Notes: generated from the letters alone by a model not told the origin. DNA of 19,558 nucleotides from an uncultured beta proteobacterium (GCA_903953145.1 CAJBIL010000450.1:1-19558), one strand, 5' to 3'. Shown: positions 7,753 to 14,873, counted from the first letter of the stretch. Numbers and translations: made by a program.

Positions 7753-8225
7753 GCCGTCACCTCAAGTAAAGGATGCGTGAGCACCAATGCATCCTCGCGC
7801 CCTTTTTCTGCGGGGTAATAGCCACGACGCACGCCAATCTGCTGGAAACCAAAATGCCGGTAAAGCGCCAGCGCCTTCTGGTTAGAAGGACGGACCTCCA
7901 GCAACAAGGTCGTCGCCCCACCCTGCCGCCCACCCATCATCGCCTGGCGCAACAAACGTGCGCCGTAACCCAAACCCTGCCGCTTTTCGGCAACCCCGAT
8001 ATTGAGCAAATGCGCCTCATCAACCGCCAGCATGAGCACCAGATAGCCCACCAGTTCACCGCCCACCCGACACACCGAACAGCGGTAACCGGTCGATATC
8101 GAATCGGCAAAATTGCCACGACTCCATGGAAACGGGTAGATGTGATATTCAATCGCCAGCACTTCATCAAGATCATGCAGATTCATCGGCAACATCTCGA
8201 CCCGGGGAGAAAGTAAGGCATTCAT
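7749..8225 (-). CDS. rimI: Ribosomal protein bS18 N-alanine acetyltransferase RimI
   Basis: GNAT acetyltransferase of 158 residues that transfers acetyl from acetyl-CoA to the N-terminal alanine of ribosomal protein S18. RimI landmarks are EYHIYPFPWSRGNF near the N-terminus, EAHLLNIGVAEKRQGLGYG (the acetyl-CoA pyrophosphate loop), LLLEVRPSNQKALALYRHFG with the catalytic Glu region, and RRGYYPAEKGREDALVL. It follows tsaB with a 4-nt overlap, an arrangement widely seen in proteobacteria. The segment before PMNLHDLDEV is slightly longer than in E. coli RimI; ATG 8225 is kept because it gives the ATGA overlap. Confidence 0.95.
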   Translation of the reverse strand: MNALLSPRVEMLPMNLHDLDEVLAIEYHIYPFPWSRGNFADSISTGYRCSVCRVGGELVGYLVLMLAVDEAHLLNIGVAEKRQGLGYGARLLRQAMMGGRQGGATTLLLEVRPSNQKALALYRHFGFQQIGVRRGYYPAEKGREDALVLTHPLLEVTA

Positions 8226-8899
8226 GCCTTGCCACCCCGCGCCAAACGCTCGGCCACGGTCTGCGCAACTTTATCGCGCACATAGAGCGGCGCCGCATCC
8301 GCCGGATCAACCCGCTCACCACGCGCCAAACGAGGTGCAGCAAGACGGGCGACAGCGTCTGCACTGGGCATCAATCCGGGTTGCCAATCAGAAACGCACG
8401 CCGCCAACCGCTCAAGCAAGCCGGGATAAGCCACCAAACCATTACCACAAGCCAGCCACCCATCTGTTTCCGGTAAAGGCAAGGCTGCCGGCGGGCAAAC
8501 ACCCACCTGACCAAGCAACACGCCGCCGTCAAAATACCCGTAATAAACTTCACCCATGCGCGCATCAAGCAAAACGATCACCCGCTCACCACCACTGGCA
8601 AGCGCCATGGCATCCAGCGTTCCGACCGGTATCAGCGGCAAATCCTGCGCAAAAGCCAGCCCCTGCGCCACACCACACGCAACGCGCAAGCCGGTAAACG
8701 AGCCGGGCCCGGCACCAAAGGAGATACCATCCAGGTCAGAAAACGCTAGCCCGGCCTCATGCATCGTTGCGCTAATCAGCGGCAACAACGTCTCTGAATT
8801 CGAAACCCCGACTGGGCAAGCGCGCAACAGCACCTCCCCCTCAAACCAAAGGGCAATCGAACCAGCATCAGTGGAAGTTTCAAGTGCAAGCAGTTTCAT
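8222..8899 (-). CDS. tsaB: tRNA t6A biosynthesis protein TsaB
   Basis: Partner of TsaD and TsaE in making N6-threonylcarbamoyl-adenosine at position 37 of ANN-decoding tRNAs; it has an ASKHA fold but acts as a scaffold. The 225 residues start with MKLLALETSTDAGSIAL, and carry NSETLLPLISATMHEAG and GISFGAGPGSFTGLRVACG, the clearest TsaB signature. Then come GTLDAMA and VIVLLDARMGEVYYGYFDGG. The length matches E. coli TsaB (231). It heads a tsaB-rimI-udg operon. The ribosome binding site is weak: an AAAGG lies rather far upstream. The 76-nt gap at 8900-8975 should hold the promoter, which I could not define. Confidence 0.95.
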   Translation of the reverse strand: MKLLALETSTDAGSIALWFEGEVLLRACPVGVSNSETLLPLISATMHEAGLAFSDLDGISFGAGPGSFTGLRVACGVAQGLAFAQDLPLIPVGTLDAMALASGGERVIVLLDARMGEVYYGYFDGGVLLGQVGVCPPAALPLPETDGWLACGNGLVAYPGLLERLAACVSDWQPGLMPSADAVARLAAPRLARGERVDPADAAPLYVRDKVAQTVAERLARGGKA

Positions 8900-8975
8900 G
8901 CTGCTATTTTACCTTTCGGCAGTGGCTGAATCCGAGGGCAAGAAAAGCAATTTAGTTAAATGCATACCTTCGTAA

Positions 8976-9452
8976 TTATTCACATTTCGCGACACAAGCC
9001 GTTGGATCGGCAGCGCAGTTTGACTTTACGTCAACGGTGCATTCGGCCCTTGTCCGACTCGTAAAAATGACACCTTCGCGATAAGTGCAGGCAAGTCGGG
9101 TTATGTCGGCTTTGCGTGTAACGGCAATATTGGAAGCCTTGGCCTGCTTGACGCTGGCAGCAGGTAGATCGCAGGAAATGTAGGCTTCAAAAACACCATC
9201 CTGCGATTCCCACAGGGCAACATTCTTTAGCTTGCGATAGCGCTGGTAGTCGGTACAGACCTCGGCATCCTTGCCATACATGCGTGCGTTGTCACTACAA
9301 AACCCGGTGAATGTATATTTCAAATCATCTTCAGTCGGGCAGGCTGCCACTTGAGCTGCGGTAGCAAGATCGGGACATGGCACATTACTGGCAACAGCGT
9401 CTGAAATTGCGGGGCCAAGCAACAACAAAAAAGCGCATATGTACGATTTCAT
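8976..9452 (-). CDS. Exported cysteine-rich protein of unknown function
   Basis: Not recognised. 158 residues with a clear Sec signal peptide (MKSYICAFLLLLGPAISDAVA, probable cleavage after Ala22). The mature part of about 136 residues holds ten cysteines (26, 38, 52, 66, 94, 122, 138, 146, 153, 157), an even number that suggests up to five disulfides in the periplasm. The C-terminus is densest, with four Cys in the last 21 residues. An early pattern VPCPDLATAAQVAACPTEDD resembles small secreted Pro/Cys proteins but I cannot place it in a family. ATG 9452 has the purine-rich GGAGA upstream (start of the 9453-9498 gap), supporting translation. Base composition is lower in GC than in tsaB next door. 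It follows the unknown gene 9499-9957 on the same strand by 46 nt and may be co-transcribed with it. Confidence 0.75.
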   Translation of the reverse strand: MKSYICAFLLLLGPAISDAVASNVPCPDLATAAQVAACPTEDDLKYTFTGFCSDNARMYGKDAEVCTDYQRYRKLKNVALWESQDGVFEAYISCDLPAASVKQAKASNIAVTRKADITRLACTYREGVIFTSRTRAECTVDVKSNCAADPTACVAKCE

Positions 9453-9498
9453 GGCAATCTCCAGAAAATAAAATTGGGTAGCGAAGTTTTAATCAAAC

Positions 9499-9957
9499 TT
9501 ACTCCGCGCACATCCATACAAATAATGCCTGCCCTTGTGAATCCGCAAGTCGTGCAAGACCGGCCAATTCGCTCAGTAAGGCATGCACTGATTCTTGCGC
9601 AGAGGCCTCAAGCTGTTCATTGAATCCTTCATACGATTCAACTTCAAAGTCTTTGGTCGCGGCGAGCTCTACAGCCAACTGCGACAGTATTTCCTCGTTG
9701 TATGCAGCCAATTTTTCCAGCACGGCATCGGCGATACGAATAACAATGGCGCCTGTTTCAGCAACATGAATCGGCTCATGCAGATTCAGGGCAATATCGT
9801 ATTCGTCACCGCTAACCAGGCAATGCAGCATCGTAATCTTGCCCGTATCCAGCCCCGGGGCCTCGATACCGCTCCATTGATCAAGCGGGCGCATGGATTC
9901 ACCAAGCGTGACAAACTCATCTTCATCGGCTGCTACGATATTTACGACGATAGCCAA
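9499..9957 (-). CDS. Acidic cytosolic protein of unknown function
   Basis: Not recognised. 152 residues, strongly acidic, no signal peptide or membrane segment. The N-terminal half looks like beta strands (IVVNIVAADEDEFVTLGES, KITMLHCLVSGDEYDIALNL), the C-terminal half is helical with many Glu, Ala and Leu (ADAVLEKLAAYNEEILSQL, ESVHALLSELAGLARLADS) and ends FVWMCAE. The start is probably TTG at 9957: it follows AGGAGAGG closely, and the nearest ATG is in another frame. Overall shape (small, acidic, alpha/beta) would fit an immunity or inhibitor protein next to an exported neighbour, but that is a guess with no motif behind it. Its codon use is slightly more AT-rich than flanking housekeeping genes. 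Confidence 0.7.
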   Translation of the reverse strand: MAIVVNIVAADEDEFVTLGESMRPLDQWSGIEAPGLDTGKITMLHCLVSGDEYDIALNLHEPIHVAETGAIVIRIADAVLEKLAAYNEEILSQLAVELAATKDFEVESYEGFNEQLEASAQESVHALLSELAGLARLADSQGQALFVWMCAE

Positions 9958-10005
9958 TCAACCTCTCCTCATTACTTCCAAAATTCTGTTTCAGAAACCT
10001 GCTAA

Positions 10006-10045
10006 CGTTGAGGTGCGCAGTATATCCGCAGCAACAGCCTCAACG
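10006..10045 (-). other. Stem-loop downstream of the RNase H-like gene
   Basis: CGTTGAGG (10006-10013) and CCTCAACG (10038-10045) are perfect 8-bp inverted copies with a 24-nt spacer. One arm overlaps the stop codon of the minus-strand RNase H-like gene. There is no T tract on the minus strand after it, so it is a 3' hairpin rather than a typical intrinsic terminator. Confidence 0.35.
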
Positions 10046-10573
10046 CTGTCGGCGTTTTTTCTTGATCAGCCCGAGAAGCTTCTCGGGCAGACCCAAAGCC
10101 TGGCGTGACAGGCGATCAGCATCACGATTGCGATGACGGGGAATCCATTGCAAACAAACCTCATCAAAGCACTCAAGCCATTGCTGTGCCTGTGCAACCT
10201 GTGTTTTTAATGGCTCAATCGTTGTTGAATCCAGCTTAAGCACATAACGAATCGCTACATCGCTGTCTCCACGCACCAGCAAGCGCCTTGCCCCCGCAGC
10301 AAAAGCCATTTCAAAAACGGCACACAGCGCATATAACTCAGCCTCGTTGTTACAGCCTTGACAGGCAAGCCGTTCAGACTTTTCATAGCGTTGCTCAAGC
10401 GGCGATAACAAAACCAAGCCAATCCCGAGTGTTCCCGGGTTGGGCTTTGCCGAGCCATCAAACCAAGCTTGCCAGCAGGTATCTGCGGGGTGTTCAAAAC
10501 TCAGCGCATCATGCGCTTGAGCTATTTGAGTCTCGGTAATTTCCATCAACAGATTCTGACCGGCCTGATGCAT
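10040..10573 (-). CDS. RNase HI-fold protein (ribonuclease H family)
   Basis: 177 residues with an RNase H domain of the compact 'reverse-transcriptase-like' type rather than classical RnhA. The four carboxylates expected for two-metal catalysis can be seen: Asp39 in WFDGSAKPNPG, Glu79 in NNEAELYAL, Asp103 in VRGDSDVAIRYV and Asp153 in RHRNRDADRLSRQAL. The first 30 residues are a non-conserved leader, and the C-terminus is very basic (KKKRRQR), which could aid nucleic-acid binding. An alternative start is ATG 10546 (MEITET). The likely reaction is cleavage of RNA in RNA:DNA hybrids, inferred from intact catalytic residues. It is divergent from fdhD, with starts that could be only 1 nt apart if both longest frames were used. 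Confidence 0.88.
   Translation of the reverse strand: MHQAGQNLLMEITETQIAQAHDALSFEHPADTCWQAWFDGSAKPNPGTLGIGLVLLSPLEQRYEKSERLACQGCNNEAELYALCAVFEMAFAAGARRLLVRGDSDVAIRYVLKLDSTTIEPLKTQVAQAQQWLECFDEVCLQWIPRHRNRDADRLSRQALGLPEKLLGLIKKKRRQR
10069..10088. repeat. Perfect 20-bp palindrome inside the RNase H-like gene
   Basis: GCCCGAGAAGCTTCTCGGGC reads identically on both strands with no spacer. It lies in the last 40 codons of the RNase H-like gene (coding LPEKLLGL), 27 nt before its stop. Confidence 0.85.
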
Positions 10574-10661
10574 TATGAAAAGCGCCGAATATGCCCAAAC
10601 CTCTCTCTACCTGCGTGTAGAATCCATTTCTCTTTCAGGAAGCCTGCGCTTGATCACTGTG

Positions 10662-11486
10662 ATGTCCGAGATGTCTGCCCCGCTGCTCAGCGAAACAAAA
10701 CGCCCGCTGACCTTCAGCATCAACGCGATCAACGAGCGTGGCGAAACCGTGCCGACAGCGATTGCCGGTGAGCATCCACTGACCATCTACGTCGATAAAC
10801 GCGAGATCGTGACGCTGATGACGCTCGGCGCAGCACCAGAAGCGCTGACTGTCGGCTATCTGCGCAATCAGCGGCTGGTACGAAGCCTTGAAGAAATCGA
10901 GTCGGTGCAGGTCGATTGGGAAGTCAATGCCGTTGCAGTGAAAACCCGCAACGGTTTACAGAACGCTGATGCGCGCATGGCCAAACGGACGGTCACCACC
11001 GGCTGTGGACAAGGCACTGTATTCGGCGATCTGATGGCCGAAATCGACGATATGCAACTCACGCTTAATGTGCAACTCTCCGAAGCAGCGCTATATGGCC
11101 TGCTTGACGCAGTACGGCACCATGAATCAATCTACAAACAGGCCGGCGCTGTGCATGGTTGCGCGCTGGTCAGCAACAGCACATCAGATCCTGAGATTCT
11201 CGTCTTCGTCGAGGATGTCGGGCGCCACAATGCGGTGGATGCCATCGCTGGCCGAATGTGGCTGGACGGGATTGATGGCAACGACAAGATTTTCTACACC
11301 ACAGGTCGCCTGACATCCGAGATGGTGATCAAAACTGCCCAAATGGGTATCCCCTTTCTCGTTTCACGCTCGGGGTTGACACAAATGGGCTGGGAACTTG
11401 CACAGCGCATCGGCATGACGATGATCGGCCGAGCGCAGGGAAAACACTATCTGCTATTTACTGGCGAGGAGCGTTTCATAAGATGA
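10662..11486 (+). CDS. fdhD: Formate dehydrogenase accessory sulfurtransferase FdhD, single-Cys variant
   Basis: Transfers sulfur from the desulfurase IscS to the bis-MGD molybdenum cofactor before its insertion into formate dehydrogenase. Family landmarks are the TIYVDKREIVTLMTLGA segment, TVGYLRNQ, AGAVHGCAL, VEDVGRHNAVDAI and TTGRLTSEMVIKTAQMGIP. The usual CxxC loop is replaced by TTGCGQGT, which holds only one cysteine; the first Cys appears retained and the second replaced by Gly. The frame is open back to an ATG at 10575, but the extra 29 residues do not look conserved and would abut the divergent RNase H gene, so I prefer ATG 10662 (MSEMSAPLLSETKRPLTF); ATG 10671 is also possible. The ribosome binding site is poor at either. 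A TAGAAT -10-like hexamer sits at 10618-10623. It overlaps mobA by 4 nt, forming a molybdenum-cofactor operon. Confidence 0.92.
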   Translation: MSEMSAPLLSETKRPLTFSINAINERGETVPTAIAGEHPLTIYVDKREIVTLMTLGAAPEALTVGYLRNQRLVRSLEEIESVQVDWEVNAVAVKTRNGLQNADARMAKRTVTTGCGQGTVFGDLMAEIDDMQLTLNVQLSEAALYGLLDAVRHHESIYKQAGAVHGCALVSNSTSDPEILVFVEDVGRHNAVDAIAGRMWLDGIDGNDKIFYTTGRLTSEMVIKTAQMGIPFLVSRSGLTQMGWELAQRIGMTMIGRAQGKHYLLFTGEERFIR

Positions 11487-12052
11487 TTACGGGTGTAATT
11501 CTGGCCGGTGGCCTGGGGCGACGTATGGGTGGCGTCGACAAGGGGTTGCAGTTGCTCAACGAAAAGCCAATGGTGCAATGGGTACTGGAGCGATTCGCAC
11601 CGCAAGTGGATGAGTTATTGATCAACGCTAATCAGAATACCGAACAATATGGCGTCTTCGGCCACCCCGTCATGCCCGACCAGATTCCTGATTTTGCTGG
11701 CCCGCTGGCCGGACTGCACGCTGCGCTGGCCAAGGCATCGCATCCGCTGGTGGCAACAGTCCCTTGTGATTCGCCCTTCCTGCCAGCCGATCTGATCAGC
11801 CGACTGAAAACAGCGCTCGACGCCAATAACGCCGACCTCGCTGTCGCCCGTACTTTCGATCAGCCGCATCCGGTGTTCTGTCTATGCCGGCGCAAGGTGT
11901 TGCCACACCTGACCACCTTTCTCGAATCCGGCGGACGAAAAATCGACCGCTGGTACGAGACGCTGCAAGTCGTCGAAGTCTCTTTTGATGACGAGGCCGA
12001 AGCTTTCAGCAACATCAATACCCGCGACGAACTGGCGCGCTTCGGGAAATGA
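11483..12052 (+). CDS. mobA: Molybdenum cofactor guanylyltransferase MobA
   Basis: Attaches GMP from GTP to molybdenum-molybdopterin to give the (bis-)MGD cofactor used by DMSO-reductase-family enzymes. The 189 residues carry the nucleotide-binding start LAGGLGRRMGGVDKGL at 7-22, DFAGPLAGLHAAL at 70-82, the metal-binding VPCDSPFLP at 93-101 with Asp96, and the C-terminal SFDDEAEAFSNINTRDEL. Length matches the E. coli protein (194). Start ATG overlaps the fdhD stop (ATGA), so translation is likely coupled. FdhD acts on the cofactor that MobA completes, which explains the pairing. An intrinsic terminator follows directly. Confidence 0.95.
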   Translation: MITGVILAGGLGRRMGGVDKGLQLLNEKPMVQWVLERFAPQVDELLINANQNTEQYGVFGHPVMPDQIPDFAGPLAGLHAALAKASHPLVATVPCDSPFLPADLISRLKTALDANNADLAVARTFDQPHPVFCLCRRKVLPHLTTFLESGGRKIDRWYETLQVVEVSFDDEAEAFSNINTRDELARFGK

Positions 12053-12080
12053 AAAAGACCCGCGAGTTGCGGGTCTTTTT
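12052..12080. terminator. Strong intrinsic terminator after mobA
   Basis: AAAAAGACCCGC (12052-12063) pairs perfectly with GCGGGTCTTTTT (12069-12080) around a 5-nt loop GAGTT. The GC core plus flanking A and T runs make it a rho-independent terminator that works on both strands, closing fdhD-mobA and also the minus-strand gene ending at 12114. Confidence 0.93.
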
Positions 12081-12113
12081 CTTAAAACCGAAGTTACTGA
12101 GTAGCTTAATGAA

Positions 12114-12398
12114 TCAGTGTTCAGCTCTCAGACTGGCAGCAAAAGCTGCTTCGGTGCTTTCAGGGAACTGGAACTGGGTAAAAGCACGGTGAATTTCGGC
12201 TTCGTTACCGCCGGCACTTTGGTCCTGAAAGCGAATACCAAGCGGACGACCATTGGAGGCGAGAGTCTGAAAGGCAAAACGCCAACGCTGAGCTTCGGCG
12301 AGACGTTCGCGCAACTCACGTTCATTGCTGATTGCGTCACCGGCATGCTTCAGAGAATCTAGGAACTCGTCAAAGGATTCTGTGCTCAGGCTACCCAT
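12114..12398 (-). CDS. Small soluble protein of unknown function
   Basis: Not recognised. About 94 residues from ATG 12398, chosen because GGAG sits 7 nt upstream; the open frame extends to an ATG at 12473 but the extra 25 residues (SLRYSAHRWVATAL and so on) overlap the control region and look non-coding. The protein begins GSLSTESFDEFLDSLKHAGD, continues with a charged helix ERELRERLAEAQRWRFAFQT, then SNGRPLGIRFQDQSAGGNEA and a helical end FPESTEAAFAASLRAEH. There is no signal, membrane helix or cysteine. It is divergent from rlhA and shares the mobA terminator in the opposite direction. Confidence 0.75.
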   Translation of the reverse strand: MGSLSTESFDEFLDSLKHAGDAISNERELRERLAEAQRWRFAFQTLASNGRPLGIRFQDQSAGGNEAEIHRAFTQFQFPESTEAAFAASLRAEH

Positions 12399-12476
12399 TT
12401 TCGTCTCCGTTTTAAGTGCGGTGGCTACCCACCTATGAGCCGAATAACGCAGCGATCCAATGGTGGTTGACACGAA

Positions 12477-12514
12477 ATTTCAAAATCCTGCGAAAAAAGT
12501 GTGGATTTTGAAAT
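12477..12514. promoter_or_regulatory. Perfect 12-bp inverted repeat between divergent genes
   Basis: ATTTCAAAATCC (12477-12488) is perfectly repeated in inverse as GGATTTTGAAAT (12503-12514), with a 14-nt spacer. It lies between the gene starting at 12398 (-) and rlhA at 12579 (+). There is no T tract on either side. On the minus strand TTGTAA and TATTTA, 16 nt apart, form a candidate promoter (12514-12541) just upstream of the repeat, so it could be an operator or a 5' leader hairpin. Confidence 0.6.
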
Positions 12515-12578
12515 AAATACGGATCCCCCCAGCCTTTACAATGTGGCACTTGACTGTTGCCCCTTTGAAACCTGACCA

Positions 12579-14561
12579 ATGCCCACCCACCAACAACTAC
12601 TCGAACTTCTCGCTCCGGCCAAAACTGCCGAGTTCGGTATGGAAGCCATACTTCATGGTGCAGACGCCGTTTATATCGGCGGCCCGGCTTTTGGTGCGCG
12701 CGCCAATGCAGGCAATACCATTGATGACATCCGGCGTCTCTCCGAATTTGCACATCGCTATAACGCCCGCGTTCTGGTTGCGCTCAACACCATCCTGCAC
12801 GATAACGAACTAGATGCTGCGCAGCACACCGCATGGGATGTCTATAACGCGGGAGCCGATGCACTGATCGTTCAGGATATGGGCCTGCTCGAACTTGACC
12901 TGCCGCCGATTGAGTTGCATGCGTCGACCCAATGCGATATCCGCACGACCGAAAAGGCAAAATTTCTTGGTGAAGTTGGTTTTTCCCAAATGGTTCTGGC
13001 ACGGGAACTGACGCTGACACAGATACAGGCGATTCACGCCAACACCGATGCAACACTGGAATTTTTCATCCACGGCGCACTCTGCGTAGCCTTCTCCGGC
13101 CAGTGCTATATCAGCCACGCGCATACCGAGCGTAGCGCTAATCGTGGTGACTGCTCGCAGGATTGCCGCTTGCCCTATACGCTAAAGGACGATCAGGGGC
13201 GCGTTGTCGCATTTGACAAACATCTGCTCTCGATGAAAGACAATAACCAGAGCAACAATCTGCAAGCACTGATTGATGCGGGCATTCGCTCCTTCAAGAT
13301 TGAGGGCCGTTACAAGGATGTGGGTTACATCAAGAACATCACCGGTCACTACCGCACTTTAATCGACAACATTCTTGATGTACGGCCCGAATTTCGGCGT
13401 GCTTCGACAGGGCAAACCAAGTTGCTTTTCACACCAGACCCGGATAAGACCTTTCACCGGGGTACCACCGATTATTTTGTTAACGGCCGCGGTGCCGACA
13501 TTGGCGCCTTTGATTCACCAAAGTTTATCGGTCAGCCAATTGGCACCGTCACGCGCATCGGCCCTACGTGGTTCGAAATGACGTCAGATGAACCGCTGGC
13601 GAATGGCGACGGGCTCAATTACATGCATAAGCGTGAAGTTTTTGGGATGCCAGCCAATCGTGCTGAACAGAAAGGCAATGCCTGGCGCATTGAGCCGAAT
13701 CTCGAACTAAATGTCAAAATCGATACCCTGCCCGGTTTCCGGGTTGGCACGCTCATTAATCGCAATGGTGACCACGCGTGGGAGCAGGCGCTAGCCAGAA
13801 AGTCAGCTGAACGGCGAATCGCAATCGATATTCAGTTTTTGGAGACAACCGATGGCTTCTCCCTGCGCTTGACGGATGAAGAAGGTATCAACACAGAAAC
13901 CAGCCTGAGTTCTGAGAAAACCTTGGCGGACAAGGCTGAAAAGGTTGAACCTTCACTACGCGAAAACCTTGGAAAACTCGGCAATACTGATTTTTCGGTG
14001 CGTAAAATCAACATTCAGCTCAACGCACCCTGGTTTTTCCCAGTTTCAAGCATCAACGCGCTTCGCCGTGCCGCCATCTCCGAACTCGAAACCGCGCGTG
14101 CTGCTGCCTATCATCGCCCGGAACGCAAAGCTGCTACGCAGCCGGTAGCGACTTACCCCGACGAATCGCTGTCCTATCTAGCCAACGTTTATAACGATGC
14201 AGCCCGCACTTTTTACGCCCGGCACGGGGTCAAGCTGATGGACTCAGCATTCGAAGCTCACGAGGAAAGTGGCGAGGTATCGCTGATGGTGACCAAGCAT
14301 TGCCTGCGCTTTTCTTTTAACCTGTGTCCTAAACAGGCCAAAGGCGTCACTGGCGTTCAGGGTCAGGTTCGTGCCGAACCGATGACGCTGGTTTCCGGTG
14401 GCGAAAAATACACGCTGCGCTTCGACTGTCGCCCATGCGAGATGCACGTTGTTGGCAAAATGAAGAAGCACATTCTAAAAAGCCCACCCCCCTCAACCGT
14501 GGTCACAACGCCCCTTGTTTTTTACCGAAAACGCCCAGAGGCTATAGCTTTTGTTCAATAA
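12579..14561 (+). CDS. rlhA: 23S rRNA 5-hydroxycytidine C2501 synthase RlhA (peptidase U32 family, YdcP-like)
   Basis: Protein of the U32 family that, in E. coli, is needed to hydroxylate C2501 of 23S rRNA, using prephenate-derived chemistry and an iron-sulfur centre. The 660 residues match the length of E. coli YdcP/RlhA (about 650). The N-terminal TIM-barrel begins ELLAPAKTAEFGMEAILHGA and the U32 signature runs EFFIHGALCVAFSGQCYIS at 161-179. Conserved cysteines are Cys169, Cys176, Cys192 and Cys196 (SANRGDCSQDCRLPY), then IRSFKIEGRYKDVGYI. The C-terminal part contains FSVRKINIQLNAPWFFPVSS, FNLCPKQAKGV and RFDCRPCEMHVVGKM, which adds further Cys. No clear ribosome binding site; a TACAAT -10-like hexamer at 12537-12542 lacks a good -35. 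The 3' end overlaps slyX by 7 nt tail to tail. Confidence 0.92.
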   Translation: MPTHQQLLELLAPAKTAEFGMEAILHGADAVYIGGPAFGARANAGNTIDDIRRLSEFAHRYNARVLVALNTILHDNELDAAQHTAWDVYNAGADALIVQDMGLLELDLPPIELHASTQCDIRTTEKAKFLGEVGFSQMVLARELTLTQIQAIHANTDATLEFFIHGALCVAFSGQCYISHAHTERSANRGDCSQDCRLPYTLKDDQGRVVAFDKHLLSMKDNNQSNNLQALIDAGIRSFKIEGRYKDVGYIKNITGHYRTLIDNILDVRPEFRRASTGQTKLLFTPDPDKTFHRGTTDYFVNGRGADIGAFDSPKFIGQPIGTVTRIGPTWFEMTSDEPLANGDGLNYMHKREVFGMPANRAEQKGNAWRIEPNLELNVKIDTLPGFRVGTLINRNGDHAWEQALARKSAERRIAIDIQFLETTDGFSLRLTDEEGINTETSLSSEKTLADKAEKVEPSLRENLGKLGNTDFSVRKINIQLNAPWFFPVSSINALRRAAISELETARAAAYHRPERKAATQPVATYPDESLSYLANVYNDAARTFYARHGVKLMDSAFEAHEESGEVSLMVTKHCLRFSFNLCPKQAKGVTGVQGQVRAEPMTLVSGGEKYTLRFDCRPCEMHVVGKMKKHILKSPPPSTVVTTPLVFYRKRPEAIAFVQ

Positions 14562-14758
14562 TGGGGAGGAATTTCGTCACGTAAATTGCGCGGCTCGGCC
14601 GGCTCGGAATCTGGCTGCATTTGTTGAAAAAGGTGGCGCAACTGATGCTGCAACAGATCAATCTGCTGTTGTTGCCGATAAATAGTTCGATTCAGTTCCT
14701 CGACTATATCTTCAGTGAGATTTATTTTGATTTCCAACTCGGTCAAACGATCTTCCAT
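14555..14758 (-). CDS. slyX: SlyX family protein
   Basis: 67 residues from ATG 14758: MEDRLTELEIKINLTEDIVE, then ELNRTIYRQQQQIDLLQHQL and RHLFQQMQPD, ending DEIPPHY. This is a single long coiled coil with Leu/Ile heptads and the Pro-Pro-His-Tyr ending typical of SlyX. The cellular role of SlyX is not known. ATG 14758 fits the family N-terminus, with GGGAA about 7 nt upstream; an in-frame ATG at 14803 would add 15 unrelated residues. Its stop overlaps the convergent rlhA stop. Confidence 0.9.
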   Translation of the reverse strand: MEDRLTELEIKINLTEDIVEELNRTIYRQQQQIDLLQHQLRHLFQQMQPDSEPAEPRNLRDEIPPHY

Positions 14759-14873
14759 ACGAAATTCCCGATGTTTGGCTCGCGAATAAGCGGCGAAAGG
14801 CACCGATTGTAATGCAAGCGAACTGAACTCCGTAGTCCAAGCAGATTCACAATAGCTGTAATAAAAGCCGCTA

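Noticed and set aside
12398..12473. N-terminal extension of the 94-residue protein to an ATG at 12473
   Set aside because: The downstream ATG has a good GGAG site, while the extension runs through the divergent control region and lacks a binding site.
12467..12495. TTGACA at 12467-12472 as the -35 of an rlhA promoter
   Set aside because: The hexamer is perfect, but positions 16-18 nt downstream read TGCGAA/GCGAAA/CGAAAA, none a credible -10.
12544..12560. Sigma-54-like promoter TGGCAC...TTGC upstream of rlhA
   Set aside because: The GG and GC elements are separated by 12 nt rather than the strict 10, so it should not be functional.
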